Of a stretch of 64,000 nt of DNA, positions 11,730 through 23,869 are shown in pieces; position 1 is the stretch's first letter, and each line of letters opens with the position of its first letter. The notes beneath the pieces were generated by a model that saw nothing but the letters and a program-made list of their open reading frames with translations, had not been told where the DNA came from and did no database searches. The DNA lies in NCBI GenBank assembly GCA_036345935.2, contig JADWOT020000002.1:14710899-14774898 (forward strand). Reading direction: 5' to 3'. A program made the translations under genes and the position numbers. This DNA is from Taenia hydatigena. Taxonomy: Eukaryota > Platyhelminthes > Cestoda > Cyclophyllidea > Taeniidae.

Positions 11730-12610
11730 CTACAAGGAATTGTCATCTCGTCTCTAACTAGCCAAAATAGAGCAGCGGCCTTGTTTTCAGGCTTCACTTT
11801 GTGCTTTACTAATTGGAGGTGAAACTTTTATCTAATAATTGGGAGTTGTAAATTGTTAGGATGGAATCTGCGCTGATTGTGAGTGCTCACCACTCACACA
11901 GTGAGTTTGGTCCACTTTACCAACCCACCAACAGGTCCTTCTCCTTACGCTTTGATTTAAATCTATTTTGTAAGAGAACAAGACAATGGCTGAGATTTGC
12001 AAAATTTATTGCTAAGACAGCGGAGACATGGCTACGCAATCACAAAGCAAAGTACAATTAAATGTCCACAATGTTAATAGGGTGCAACACCGCAACAATG
12101 GAAGAACAAGATTTCACTGAAGGTCCAAATAGAGGCATCAATTCTATTACGGCAGACGTAGAAAACACAGCAGCAAAAAGGAGCTTGTCAGGTCCTCAAC
12201 GAATATAGTGAGGATAACAAGTAAGCAGAGTAGATAATGACAATCTTGCAACGCAAACGTAGATTGATGATATGAGGTGGTCGTGGTATCACAGATTGCT
12301 TGCCTAAAGCAAGGAAATAAGTGTCACTTCTTGAGGCAGATTTATGCACAGAATGAGTAAGGAAAGTGGGATATTGTCTGCGTCCTTACCCTTTTTAAAT
12401 TAAGAAGAAAACGCGCCTTGTAGTGAGCGTACGCAGTCCGAACCCACTATGCCAAGTTCCAGCTCATTAAATGGAGCAGGAGGGTTTCTCATCAAATTAT
12501 GCCTCCTTACATCTAATCCTCAACGCATGATCTTTAGTGAGCGCAGACTTCCATACCACTCCACAACAACAAAAGGAATGTTACGATGGAAGCCACAACC
12601 AGTAGGTTGT
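11730..12610. other. No supported gene
   Basis: Gap between the two minus-strand candidate gene models. There are no repeats with partners in the window. A plus-strand frame at 11861-12061 is at chance length. If M1 is real, its promoter would lie here, but I see no defined element. Confidence 0.45.
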
Positions 12611-12615
12611 CGAAT

Positions 12616-12987
12616 TCATTTCTCATGACTGGCGCACATGCAACCACCAAAGAGCAATACAATGATAACGAAAATCAACAGGACGATTGATAACATGTCC
12701 ACCGGTAAAAACGAGGCAAACAAACAATGACGGCATTTTATCATTTTTTGTGCTGTACATAACTTGATCGGGATAAACACCTGTCCTTTCGACTTCCGTC
12801 TTGACTCAGTGCATTGAGTCAGTTTGTTTCTGTGCCTCTCCTCTTCCTTGTTCACCTCTTCACACACCCTGTAATGCCTCACACCATAACACAAACACTC
12901 TGAGTTGCGGCACACTGATGAAATTGGGCACTCTTCCCTTTCATTTAGTACAAATCGAAGACTTTTGGTTAAAAATGATTCAGTAAA
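12616..12987 (-). CDS. Candidate last exon of gene M2: EGF-like motif plus C-terminal membrane helix
   Basis: The minus-strand frame is open from 12987, just after a TAG that could be a splice acceptor, to a TGA at 12616-12618: 123 codons. An N-proximal segment, ECPISSVCRNSECLCYGV, has Cys spacing C-x5-C-x4-C-x-C-x8-C, as in the last five cysteines of EGF-like domains. A charged linker rich in Glu, Lys and Arg follows, then a hydrophobic segment starting LPVDMLSIVLLIFVIIVLLF and a short tail. This layout suggests a type I surface protein. The hydrophobic run and the frame length could each arise by chance; their order with the Cys motif is the main support. There may be an intron in the linker. 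Confidence 0.4.
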   Translation of the reverse strand, partial: FTESFLTKSLRFVLNEREECPISSVCRNSECLCYGVRHYRVCEEVNKEEERHRNKLTQCTESRRKSKGQVFIPIKLCTAQKMIKCRHCLFASFLPVDMLSIVLLIFVIIVLLFGGCMCASHEK

Positions 12988-13338
12988 CTATCCGAACAGC
13001 ACACCACATTATAAAGCACCACTGGCAAGTGCTTATACAATGTAAGAAGCGAACTTATAAACAGGAAATCAAGTAGTTGTAAGCCAAATGTTCACGAACT
13101 TCAGGGCCATGAAGACGGCAAATTGGACGGTTAGTAGCCGAAAACCAGAAATATGACATTCACAACCCTCACATACAAATCATGTCGATCCAACTTCATC
13201 CTTTTCACTTTTAGCTGCAAATTAGAAAAGAGAAATTAGCGTCCCAAAAGGAAGTACTCTTGAGTAACTAGATAAAAGACATCTGTAAAACCACCGACTG
13301 ATAAAATTGCAGATTTTAATCAAAAAGGAAAATCTTAC

Positions 13339-13424
13339 CTGCCTGTATCAGAGTAAAATTGTGGAAATATTTCCTGCTGCGTAGAAAGTATCCCATTCAT
13401 GCTTGGAGGTGAAATTGTACAGTG
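13339..13424 (-). CDS. Candidate exon of gene M2
   Basis: The best-bounded exon in this part. The acceptor has a long pyrimidine tract (CTCCCATCTTCCATTGCAG) before 13424, and a consensus donor AG/GTAAGA follows 13339. The 86-bp exon encodes 28 codons, HCTISPPSMNGILSTQQEIF and onward, entering in phase 0 and leaving in phase 2. It follows 13591-13657 in phase and would lead toward the membrane-helix exon at 12616-12987; intermediate exons are not resolved. No family was recognised. Confidence 0.42.
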
Positions 13425-13590
13425 CTGCAATGGAAGATGGGAGCAGGAATGGAGGCGAGGAGACGGCGAAAAGGACAGGATGATGGTGAGCAAAGTCAAG
13501 AGCCGCGGTCAGCCAGATGCACCTCTACATGACCAGTCGGGATGAGACATTTGAAGCGGCTTTACGACCACGTCTGCACTGCGATTTTAC

Positions 13591-13657
13591 TCGAGAGGTG
13601 GTGACATCCACTGGACGCTCAACCATCAACACAATCCACGTCCCGCTCTCCAAGCCT
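13591..13657 (-). CDS. Candidate exon of gene M2
   Basis: The acceptor CCCACCTTGCAG precedes 13657. The frame reads GLESGTWIVLMVERPVDVTT (22 codons including SR) to a donor GTAAAA at 13590, leaving in phase 0 as the next exon requires. The frame remains open for about 20 more codons, so the donor choice is uncertain. A further upstream piece near 13950-14050 has an open frame ending at a GTAAGT donor but no good acceptor, and I did not add it. Confidence 0.33.
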
Positions 13658-13659
13658 CT

Positions 13660-14440
13660 GCAAGGTGGGCACAGTCCTGATACTGGTTAACAATGATAGA
13701 CTTAAACAACACTTTCCATTAATGTTCACTGTACACATTTTAGTATATTTCGAGAAAGCATTAATTTTACCGAGCTCTTACTGATTTACTTCTTGGATTT
13801 CAATGCAAAATCGCTTTAGGAACTAGCATCAAAGAGAAAATCTCTGAGGCAATTCGCTTGCTTCTGTATTAAAAACATTTAACTCTGCGTTCAAAACTAA
13901 GCCATCACTCAGCTGGTTTGAGATTGTTCGTAATTACTCACTTACTATTCGAGGCATTAGTGGGACCTTCTTCCTCACCAATGAATTGCAGGCAGTCGTA
14001 ACAAAATACGTTTCGCCACTTCAAGTTCGGAATGTCTTCACCGACCGCGATTTTTAATTAAAATCACACAACTAAGGCTACTCTTGATCTTCCTAATGCA
14101 GATTTGATGTTCGCGAATGGTCTTTGCTGAGTGGTTTCTGCAATGAATGCGCATCTCGCTGAACTAAAATACGAGTGATCTCGATTAATGCTACCTAGAC
14201 TGGTAACACCATTTGTCTCGTTTGCGATTTTTGGCCACTCCAAACATCGCCTTGGTGATCACGTTGCAGATGCAGTTAAATTTCTACGTAGTTTGTTTAG
14301 TCAGTTTACAAACTGATGCAAATGTAGACAATCAACAAGATGAAAATTAGGCGCGTATCATGATGCTGAATATTCGCTCAGTAGTGGCGTTTACGGTGGT
14401 GAGAAATGGAAACGGATACTTTTAAAGACGGCGTTATGGT
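13660..14440. other. Possible upstream part of M2, unresolved
   Basis: Contains one consensus minus-strand donor (GTAAGTGAG, near 13940) preceded by about 35 open codons with a CxxC and an NAS sequon, but no acceptor. Nothing else is supported. Confidence 0.25.
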
Positions 14441-14444
14441 TGTA

Positions 14445-14580
14445 GCGTATCGCGGCTTCCTTGAAGGCAAAAGAAGGTACAATACTAGGGCAGAAGGTAT
14501 ACGCTCGGCATGCAGAGGGAAGGGACTGCTGACGTGGGCTGGAGGTCAGCTTACCTGTCCAGACCCGAAACTAACAATTA
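14445..14580 (+). repeat. Short repeat I, copy 1
   Basis: About 135 bp matching 34190-34325 in direct orientation, at about 70-75% identity by eye. Shared words include GAAGGCAAA and the GGAGGCCAGC-like motif near its end. In this copy a 117-codon frame (14406-14759) is open across it. In the second copy the same frame has stops, so coding is not supported. A loose resemblance of the open frame to a FLYWCH zinc finger was considered and not adopted. Confidence 0.6.
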
Positions 14581-15690
14581 AACAAGCAAAGCATTACACT
14601 GAGCATCTCAACAAGTGTCGACCTCCAATCATTATGGCACAGAACTTGATTCGGTTAGACACAGCATTTAATGCTGTCGAATGCATCAATTATGAGGATG
14701 TCACGCTTTACCCACCCTTTCCTCGTCTCCATTTACACAGGAGTCGTATCTCAACATGAGACCAAATATTAGGCTACGGAGATGCCATTTAGTACACATA
14801 AAAACATATCTTGTATATAGATAATATTAATGCTCGGCAAAACATGAGCATTGCGATGGTGTGAAGCACAAGGCTTTAGCATTATTTTCTCTATCAACTG
14901 ATTTCTAATGCTAATGTTCCACTTTAAATGATGCACATGTGCTAGACATGAATCACTGTCGGAAGCACTACGCGGATGCGCTGTGACGCAAATTTGCTTG
15001 TCGTACAAGCGACCAAAGGTATGGAATGAAGGCACCTTTTCTTACTTTTCTTAAGGCAGTTATAGTAGAGCGTTAGTAGTAGAATGACTTTTTAGTGAGT
15101 TCCAAAGAGTGGAGAATCTACCTCCTTCATCAACAAGATGCTCAGTTCACTCTGAGGGAAAGAAGGGGGTAGAGTAGCCCTAGAGAAAAGAAGTTATTGA
15201 ATGTGGTGAAGTGAGTTAGCAGGTGGATAGGTGATGAAATGTTGGTAAAGTATGGAGCATAAACTAATTGGACAAATAAATAGCCACCCAGCGTACGACC
15301 AAAGGAGGTCTCACTCCGCCCGAGATAAAACTGTCAATTTCGCTCACATGCGCTCAATTATAAACATTCACACGGCACTGTCTGTTTCCGTGTGGCACGA
15401 ATTAAGGCGACTCCCTAAAAGGACAAAGTAAACATGGGCAGCAACACACACAGACTCAGGCAGACAAACAGACGGGGGCAAAATTGCAGAGCACTAGGTA
15501 GAGGGATGCTCTACAAGGCATAATGCAGGAAGCGAGCAATGAGCTAGGAAGGCAGGAGTTGAGTTAGTTTATAAATTGCAAAGTAGAAGCAACGCGCTAA
15601 CCTTTGCTTTCGAGGGGGTAAGTGAAGGTGAAGAGAAGGAGGAGGTGTAGTGGATAAAAATTAAGGTAGTCTGGTGCAAGAGCTGAATTT
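14581..15690. other. No supported gene
   Basis: Mixed DNA becoming purine-rich toward 15600. The minus-strand frame at 14769-15035 lacks splice support. Confidence 0.45.
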
Positions 15691-15699
15691 TTTAACAGT

Positions 15700-16470
15700 T
15701 CAAGATGGAATATGCCAAAACAAGATTTGATGTAGTGCGCAGTATGGTTTAGTCAGACCTAGTCTGGCTTGTGCTGGTCGAATCTGGAAGATGAGCGAGA
15801 CCTACTAAGGGGGCGCTAGCGGACGATGAGGTAAGAGGAGGAGGAGAAGAGAGGAGATAATTGATTTTTTGTTCGAGGAAGGTGAAGGTGAAAGAGGTCA
15901 GACGTTTGCGTGTTACCAAAGTAAAAATAGATTGAGCAGATAAAATATAAGGAGAACCCACTTCTTTGGGCAGGTTGGATGCATGGACCACACACGGTGG
16001 GACTTAATGCAAAATGCAATGCCCGAAAACCTTTTGAGCGCAGTAGCAGAGGAAGGAGAAACTCACGAAAGATAGGTTGGAGTGAAGCATAAGAAAGGAG
16101 GAGTAGACATGAGTGTCCCTCCCTGCCCATTTCGAAGACCTCTTTGGACCTGCTTCTTACATGTATACCTCGTTCCCTAAAATCTGTGAGAAGGAAAGAG
16201 AGAGCCTTATTTCACATGGCATGGAGATGCACCCATCCCAATAAGTGGGTCAAATTAGTGTTGAAGCTGACTTGAATGGAAACGCTAAAGTCGCCTCTGA
16301 GGGTGAGATATGCACGATAGATCAGTTGACCCTGCCTGCCCTCTTCTTTTCGATTTTATTTGCGCCTGCCATAATCTAGTCTAAGTGGCTGATCTTGTCT
16401 TTTGTGGTCCAGTCCAGTCTAGTCAGGCCTAGTCAAATCCGATCATGCAATCCGTACTGCAGCGGGTCTC
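15700..16470 (+). repeat. Dispersed element R2, copy 1
   Basis: Matches the copies at 31010-31480 and 51640-52330. Shared landmarks are CAAAACAAGATTTG near the left end, the purine-rich ACGATGAGGTA module at 15823, a CTGTGAGAA module near 16183, and a right end with repeated AGTCAGRYCTAGTC-like words (16420-16435). The same AGTC word also occurs near the left end (15750), so the element may be bounded by short direct repeats. It has no open frame conserved between copies. It is probably a non-autonomous dispersed repeat; the class is not determined. Confidence 0.65.
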
Positions 16471-16560
16471 CTGGTGGTGCTGTTTATTTAGCTTTTGTAA
16501 ATGCAAAGCACAGTAAGCGTATTTTGTGGCAAGAATTAATAAAGAGACTCAACGACTTAC

Positions 16561-16625
16561 CTCTAAAGAAGACGAATCGTTGCCTTGCATCACCAAGCAT
16601 AGTTTTGCCTAACATGTGATATGCG
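16561..16625 (-). CDS. Candidate small exon, unknown protein
   Basis: On the minus strand an acceptor (AATCTGGTATTTAG) precedes 16625 and a consensus donor GTAAGT follows 16561. The frame between encodes 21 codons, AYHMLGKTMLGDARQRFVFF then R, with phase 2 in and phase 1 out. It might belong with the exon at 18225-18417 on the same strand, but the phases do not join directly. It is short and its identity is unknown. Confidence 0.25.
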
Positions 16626-16639
16626 CTAAATACCAGATT

Positions 16640-18140
16640 TGATAACATTAAAATTACGCGCAAAAACGAAGTAAGGGAGAGAAGGGAGGAGATATCGCAG
16701 GCACAGGAGAGGAAGAAAAATGAATAATGGCAAGACGTATCCTTAACTAATACCATACATATCTGTTTTAGCTCTCTCACGTCTCCGGAGCGGCAAGTGG
16801 AAAGTTAGTAAAGAGGAGAAGGAGGGAGGTAGCGGAGTAGAGGATAAATGAGGATCAAAAGTGAGGAGGAAACGAAGCAAGAGGGAGGCACTGACGAATA
16901 GCTGAATAGCAAGGACGACGGCTTAAGGCAGAATAAAAGATGGGAGACGTTAAAAGGCGTAGAAAAGCATCTCTGACAGTTCGATGTGCTAGTAGCCTCT
17001 TTAAAGTTGGCACGTGTGACAAGATTAGTAGCGCGAGTTGCATGGTGTCTCTTTATGTCGTCTGGTGTAGGCTTTGGACAGCATCCCTCGTAGGTGTTTT
17101 GCGGGAACGGGTGTCACTTGCCTTTGTGCTATTCTACCTTGGCCGAACTCAATGCATCATAGTGCATACAAAGGAGGCGGAAGTGGAGGAGATTAATCAT
17201 CGATGCCAATGTGCTTTGAAATTAAGTGCGTTGCCTTAATGCGACCTCTTGCCCTCGGCCAATTTATGCTTGATGTGTCCTTTTGAAAGAACATCTTATG
17301 AGCATTCAAGACCAGTAAGAGCAATGAGAAGCATTAATTGAGTAAAAAAGTTGTCCACTCACGCCTAAAATTGCTATGGATCTAGCGAAGGTGAGTTCTA
17401 GGCCAACTGTTGTCTTGCACTGGGGAGGAAAATAGCAGTGCTTGCACCTCTCTATTGGAAAGGAAACAACAGGATTGTTCAACTAAAAGGGACAAAAGAT
17501 TAGTTGGGAGGAAAAGAAGGACAAAGGTTTGCAGAAAAAACGTAAAAGGAAAGGCTGGAAGTGGCCACCTTTTAATGTCTTTGCACAGTTCTGTGGCACT
17601 GCATTCCTCATCCCCTTTCCTCTTGCTTCCATGTATTCCTGAGTCTATTCTATTTGACCATTTACTTGACATTGTATCTGAGTGAAGCTTGTAGTAATCG
17701 ACTTTGTGGAAGGAATCTGAGCTTCTATCAAGTGGCATACTCAAAAAAGCAACTCTTTATTTTTCCAAGATAAAGAAAATACACTAGAATGCCGGTTAAA
17801 ATGACGTTGAAACGACGCACGCGAATGAGGTAAGGAAGAAGGAGGAGAGCACGGAGCATGGATCAAGGAGAAGATAGCGGCATAAATTATCCTAGCATTC
17901 TACTCTTTTAATTCCTTTTGGACCTCTGACTTATTTGTAATGGTGGAGTGGGAGGTTGGAGGGTTACAGAGAGCTTGATGGTGGGGCGACGAGGGTGGTT
18001 AGTGAGAAGTAGACCGAAGACGAGTAAATGACGAAGCGGGACTAAGACACTGACAAGGTACTGGATGGTGGGAACGGCGATAACTTGACGAGACAAGATT
18101 AATAGTAGGAGGCAATGGAATGCGTATGTGAGTATATGCG
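16640..18140. other. Purine-rich repeat-derived DNA
   Basis: Several G+A-rich modules resemble the interior of element R2 (16670-16700, 16805-16860, 17823-17850). Frames of 62-120 codons are open here on both strands (for example 16855-17043 and 17382-17744, minus), but biased composition lengthens frames by chance. A minus-strand piece near 17662-17720 and another near 17150-17215 have plausible splice borders and were left out as too weak. Confidence 0.4.
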
Positions 18141-18224
18141 GCGTTTAGTTAAATGATTAGTTTTTCCTTACTCAATCGGTAGCACGTGTCACGTGATGGT
18201 TTCTTGGAAGCAGTCATCACTCAC

Positions 18225-18417
18225 CTTTGAGGTCCTTCACTTTGGCTGAACTTCGGGCGTCTACCAGCACAAATTTTCTTCGATTAAATTGTACAGCATA
18301 ATCAAGATTGCCCGTCTTAGAGTTCTTTTTCCAGATGTTGCTCTTCACTGAAACATGGTGAGACCATTTTAATACCATGGACATGAAATCCAGTCTGGCA
18401 TTTTGCGACAAGTACGG
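18225..18417 (-). CDS. Candidate exon, unknown protein
   Basis: The minus-strand frame is open from a possible acceptor (AAGACAG) before 18417 to a consensus donor GTGAGT after 18225: 64 codons, phase 0 in and phase 1 out. It contains SHHVSVKSNIWKKNSKTGN, then VQFNRRKFVLVDARSSAKVK. It is basic, without Cys, and more like an intracellular protein than the other candidates. The acceptor has a weak pyrimidine tract. No family was recognised. Confidence 0.33.
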
Positions 18418-18419
18418 CT

Positions 18420-19340
18420 GTCTTCAGCTTCCGCATTTGGGACTTAGCATAGTTTGGGCAGCGCAATCTGCTAGTCTTCACTTAAAGGCATTTAAAGCTT
18501 TTCGCGCTGTGCATGCTGGTTGCTGGTATCTGTCCAAATGTACCAAGAATAAAGCCACTTACGAATTTTCCATTGGTTGCCATCATATTTACCCACGGCT
18601 ACTGATTTACATTACAGCACACCGACTACCCATTATTAGTAAACTTTTCAAATTCTCCAACTTTTACAAGTTCTCTGTCAGCCGAGTAATGTTATGCTCG
18701 AGCATGTCCAAGAAGCGAAGACTGTCAACCAGCCAGGACAAGAACCTTCGACACATTCAACCAAGTCTCCACCACATTCCACTTAAGTCAGAGGCGAGTC
18801 ATATGCAAGCGATCCATGTCATCAGGAATTAATTATGCTTGCGCATTCTCTACCATCAACGCACGCAAAGTTATTAATCGCAATGTAGGATTGTCAAACC
18901 TTCGAAGACCTCTCTTTGCTATATGCCGCCCATCAATTTGAAGTGGAAACCGTCAGTGCCATCACCTTCAGCTAAATTCATTGAAAACATCAGCCGGCCG
19001 CCCTATGACTTAACCACCACATGCATGGTGGGCATGACACGATCATGTAAGAAGTGGATATATTAATAATAGCATCGGCTTTGTGAATAGTTTGGTTCCC
19101 TCACACAATGAGTTGGGTGGATGGGTAACGAAACACTTGCACACGAAGAGCTGTGATAGCATTAACATTCGACTGTACATTCAAACAGGAACTGGTCCAT
19201 TTTCACGACAACCGACAGCACTAACAAGCACAGTCTTGAGCGAATGCTGGAATCATGTTTCGCTCACCCATCCTTGCGGGTTTTGCATCTCAACTGACCG
19301 TAAGTCTAATCGATTGGTGGATGCATCGATAACCAAAGCA
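18420..19340. other. No supported gene
   Basis: Plus-strand frames at 18377-18832 (151 codons) and 19083-19625 (180 codons) are the longest nearby but remain within chance for the window. The second runs into repeat R3. Confidence 0.45.
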
Positions 19341-19354
19341 CAACGAATGCGCAG

Positions 19355-20575
19355 CAGGTGGTCCTATCGATTAATCGATCAACCGCCCAAAGTGGTGAGG
19401 CGCCTGCCGAGAAGAGCACAGGCAACTGAGATCTGGACCATTCACCCACCAATCCATTTGGTGGTGGTGTGGTTTAAAAACACCTTCTCTTATCCTTTTT
19501 TGGCATTGCCTTCCTTTTTGCTCCTCAACAGCGAGTCCAGTAAGGGGAAGTTTGCCCCAATTTCAAAGCATTCAGTTTTCAAAACTCACTCGAGGGTTCG
19601 GCGACTACTTATTTTCCATGCTTAGGGGTCTTTAGAGGCTAAGAAGTCAAAGGTAAGCGATTTGCATTCACTGAAGATTATGCAGACTTCCTGGAAATGG
19701 GTTATTTGCATGCAGGCGTAGCAAAGAGGAATAGGGGTGTGGTAAGAGGCGTTAAGTTAAGAATGCCGCAGAATGGTGCGACAGAACGATGATAATCCGA
19801 CCGCTAAGGCTCATTAACTGGACTGACTTCACGACACTTCATTATGCGTTGCCTTCCTACAGCCTTCAATGTCTCGCAGCTGCTGAATTCTGTAACACAA
19901 CACCGACAATACAGAGAAGCTGTTCAGTAGAACTTGTGTGGTAAGGCCGGAATACGAAGTGACATTTCAGTGTCTGGTTAGGGCTAGAGTTCTGCGAAGG
20001 CACCTCCATTAATGTAGGATGCATTCCTTTAACTCAAGGAGTGCAGAAATTTATAAGGGTGATTTCGTTAGTCCTTAAAGTATTCGAATTAAATCCAGCT
20101 GACCAGCTATTTGAGCAAAGTCCAGATTTCACAGACTCTGGCCTCAAAACTGCTCTGTTTACATTTTGTCCATTAAGTCATGACAGTCTAGATGCGATGC
20201 TTTCAAGTAACTTAATAGCGACTGACTGAAGTGATTATTGTGACTATTGCCTGCGTGGGTAATCAAAAGCAGGGCCGATAGAGACGATTTGCAGGAATTG
20301 AATTGCTAACATTGGCAAACCTGCGGGAAAGTGTAAAGCAAAAAGTATCCTATCTGAAAGGTAAAGACAATTGCTGTTGGGTGCATCTAATTATCGCACA
20401 AAAGAAAAATAATTTCTCGAAAGGATAAGTGAAAGAGGTGTAGAAATAGGAGACGGAATTGAAATGAAGTGTCGTAGGACAAAGTAAGGCGACAGAAAGA
20501 GAGATGGAAATCGAAAATTGATGGTAATCCAAGTTAAGCTATGCCAAAACAAGATTTGGTTTCGGGTAGAGTGTG
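19355..20575 (+). repeat. Repeat R3, copy 1
   Basis: Direct repeat of 29907-31050. The first 395 bp (to about 19750) differ from the partner at about five positions only. From there on, identity falls to about 85-90% with indels. The left edge is sharp: sequence before 19355 has no match before 29907. A perfect 14-bp palindrome (ATCGATTAATCGAT) lies at 19366-19379. A frame is open through the near-identical part in both copies, ending at the TAG at 19623, but the two coding differences both change the amino acid and no function is apparent. Confidence 0.9.
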
Positions 20576-20599
20576 ATTGAGTTACACTGATGAGAGCGC

Positions 20600-22530
20600 C
20601 TAGGTTAACACTGATAATTAATAACGCCGAAAAGCTTGCCCTTGAATAATTAAGTGCCTCTATGACCAGGATTGATCCAAGTTAAAAGTTATATGCATGA
20701 CCCATTCTGCTAATTTGCCATTGTTTCTTACGTGAACCGTCTAATGCGTACACGGATCGAGACTACCAGATATGGCCTAGTGTCAACCAGTTTTTCTATG
20801 GTCCTAAAACGTGGAGAGAAGCTAATTCACGACAAAAGCTTTATATCCTTCTGTTCCGATGTCTTCCTAATGCAACTCAATAGCTGCGATGCCGCCTATG
20901 TATTTTTAAAGACGTTAGTGATATGTCAATTCGATTAAAGCAACTATTGTAATGAAGTAATAATGGGAATCCCGTGAATGATTAGTAAAGTTGATGAGTC
21001 TACTGAGTGAAGACCTTTAGTTAAGCTTTGCATGAGGGATATAATAAGAAATTATAGGATGCAGACACCTTTTCCAATGCCATTCCGCTAATGAATTGGG
21101 ACTTGAGACCTCAATGAAAAATAGACGTGATTAATTATTATTGGCACTCAGAGTAGAATAATATTTTGTGAAATAACAGCATGCTTTTAGAAGAATCAAA
21201 CTGGAAATTGCCGCTTTCGCCTACTAATCTAAGTAACATCACGGTAATCTTTATAAACTTGTGCAGAAGCAGCAATGCAGAACTGGCAGTCCGATCAGGG
21301 CTGTAATGAATACGCTCCATCCATCCCATCAGAAAACCCAACATACGATTCGATGTGGTTATTGCTAAGAGTAAGCTTTAGTGGCTTGTAGAACTTATAA
21401 GTGGAAATGCGCTTCCCGTTTAATGAAATGTAATTAAAGTGAAATCGAAGTTAATCTGATATCCAGGATGCTTAGCAAAAGTGCATCAATCGCAATACTA
21501 CGAATCTTCAAAAAGCAACGACGTCATCTCTTAGCTTTCTCTTGACCCGTCCCATACCTATCCTCTCTTCCTATGCAATATACCTAAAATACTGTCAAAG
21601 ATTTTTGGAGAGTAACACGCTGACCGCATGAGGAAATGATGAATAAGTTGTAAGCGACCTGTCTCTTGCAAGTGAATGCCTCTTCGTGTGTAGTCACGGT
21701 GAAGACCCCTTATGTGTATTTTACAGTCGGCCGAAGCAGAAGCATGGCCCAACGTTTTGGTCATGATCATTGATTTACGAACGAACTGATGTACGTACGA
21801 ACTGATGAGTATGCGAAACGTAGATGTATTAGGTATGATCTCACCGACTGCGAATGCCATGTTGCTGATCCGATGGCAAAGGGACTGCGATACTGGCTGA
21901 TAAATAATTAGTGAATGAGTGATTGGTCACTTGAATGGACTAGATACAGTTTCTACGATGACTTATCGGATTCGATGAAGAGGATATGAGCATTCTATCA
22001 TGTATACTTACCATGTGATGTAAATTATGGCTGATACCTAATATCATTGACATCCCTAGTCAAGCATAACTAAGCGTTTCGTTTATCGTCCATCATATTT
22101 GATGGTAGAGAAAACATTTTTAAGTCATCAAAGCTTAAACCAAATCATGAAGTGCAGAAGGGTTCATTACAAATTCGCCCAACCCACCGCTGATTGTGGG
22201 AGCGAGTTAAAGTTTGTGAGGGTGCCCATCTCTAAGCATCTGCATTGCCAGATGAAAAAAACACGTTTAACTTACAACGTTATAAATTTTGAAATGTGAC
22301 TTAACCTTTAAGCCTGCCATTACACTACTACTGCCTCGGCATCACCATTTCTTCCTTGATTTGGTAAGTTCCTTGGGAATCGGACTATATTTTATAAATC
22401 ATCTTCATCTGCCATGAAACCTCTTGTTATTTTGATGCATCGCACTTTTGAGCTATCCTGTCTCCACCTTTTGTGCACCCGATTTAGTTTTTTGCACTAC
22501 GCAACATTTTGGTGCTTGGAAGCCGCTTCA
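20600..22530. other. No supported gene in 1.9 kb
   Basis: AT-rich, no repeat partners noticed and no splice-bounded frame. It separates R3 copy 1 from the left arm of the minisatellite-bearing inverted repeat. Confidence 0.5.
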
Positions 22531-22539
22531 TTCTAACAC

Positions 22540-23275
22540 GAGGTGCTTGATTTTCTCTGAAAAGATGAGCACGAGATTTCATTGGCAATGGAGAAGGAAA
22601 GAGAAGAAGATGAAGAGACAAGAAATGTTTACTAATGTGCAATTAATCAATGTTTACTACGAAATTTCTTCTGATTCGAGGGTGATAGAGAGAGAGAGAT
22701 GAAGATCGGAGAAAATTAGCGTTGAACGAACGATCGGTGTTGAGAATGAGATTTTATTAGCGATGGAAGATGAGAGAGCTGAAGAAAGAGAGCGGAGATA
22801 GTTAGCATTGTGCAAATGATCGATGCTGAGCACGTGATTTCATTGGCGAAGGAGAGTAATAGAGAGGGACAAAGAGCGGGAGAAGGCAATTGGCATTAAG
22901 TGAATGACTGATGCTGATCACGAGATCACATTGGTAATGAAGAGAGAGAGAGTGAGATTAATAAAGTGAGTTGTCGAGATGGAATTTAGCATTTTGCAAA
23001 TGATCGTTAGTGAGCACGAGCTTTCATTGGTGAAGGAAGGTGATGGAGACACAGCTCAAGAAATAGAGAGGAGACAATTAGTATCAGGTAAAGGATCGAT
23101 GTTAAGCACGTGTGTTTAGCGGAGGTGGAGATGGTGAGCGAGAAAAAGACTTTTATCAGTAGATGAACAACCAATGATGAGCGCGTGTTTTCATTGGTAG
23201 TAGTTTAGTGTGGCAGATAAAGAGAAGGAAAGAAGAGACAGCAATGGATGAGTGATTGATGCTAAGGGTGTGAGT
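22540..23275 (+). repeat. Minisatellite array, about 88-bp unit, left arm
   Basis: About eight degenerate units. Each starts near ATGATCGATGCTGAGCACGTG, continues with ATTTCATTGG, then a run of GA-rich sequence, and ends with AATTAGCAT. The same array, inverted, forms 28800-29640. Individual units near the inner border pair one to one with units in the other arm (for example the CCAATGATGAGCGCGTG unit), so the array existed before the inverted duplication. Many units carry a CACGTG word. Confidence 0.88.
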
Positions 23276-23860
23276 TCCGTGTTGTGGGAGAGATAGTGGA
23301 TTTGTTATTCCCCATCACACCTTGTCTTCCCGTCTTTCTGGAGTTTATTGTGATTTACAAGGAACCCTGCATTCCTCAGCTAAGGAGGAATCAAGTATTG
23401 CCGCGCACCAGCTCCTACGTCTCTTTCATTGCTTGCGATTTTACGCTACATGACATCAACAGCAGTAGATTGCTATGTCATCGCTACCGCCCACTGCAGA
23501 ACTGTACCTTTTTTTATTCAACAGTGGATAGCAGGTATACATAAATATAAGGCAGCGAACGATGAAATGAGTCTTCTTGGTAGAAAAGATTACAAAGTTA
23601 GGCAGATAAAATGGAACACACATTTATAAAGAAAGGTTTCTGCAGATGTAGAAGAAATCATCACCTCCCGTGTGCACCAGGGTCAATGGCAATCCGAGCA
23701 CAACTGAAATACAAAACCAACTTTCAAACTGAACACCCAGGAAATGATGAGTTGAATGCTGTTAAGTCTAACAAAGTAATGTGGAAAGCAACTACATAGG
23801 TGCTGTCATTTTACTGCTTGTGATGATGTTAGAAATTAGTAGGGTTCTTAAAGTAATGAA
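23276..23860 (+). repeat. Inner part of inverted-repeat left arm
   Basis: Non-tandem DNA that is the reverse complement of 28265-28799. The match is roughly 85-90% from 23284 to 23640 (around ATTACAAAGTTAGGCAG) and then weaker, with a gap, to about 23860 (GGTGCTGTCATTTT against its complement). Together with the array it makes an arm of about 1.3 kb. Frames open here (23284-23544, 23429-23629) do not stay aligned in the partner. Confidence 0.88.
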
Positions 23861-23869
23861 CAGATTTTT

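Noticed and set aside
14406..14759. 117-codon frame with a vague resemblance to a FLYWCH zinc finger
   Set aside because: The Cys and His spacing does not fit the family, and the second copy at 34190 has stops in the same frame.
19083..19625. Longest open frame in the window (180 codons), partly repeated at 29899-30177
   Set aside because: A frame of this length is expected by chance in this much sequence. The shared part is repeat R3, and the two differences inside the frame both change the amino acid.
22540..23275. CRISPR-like array
   Set aside because: Units are head-to-tail and diverged throughout with no constant repeat and variable spacer; this is a minisatellite in eukaryotic DNA.
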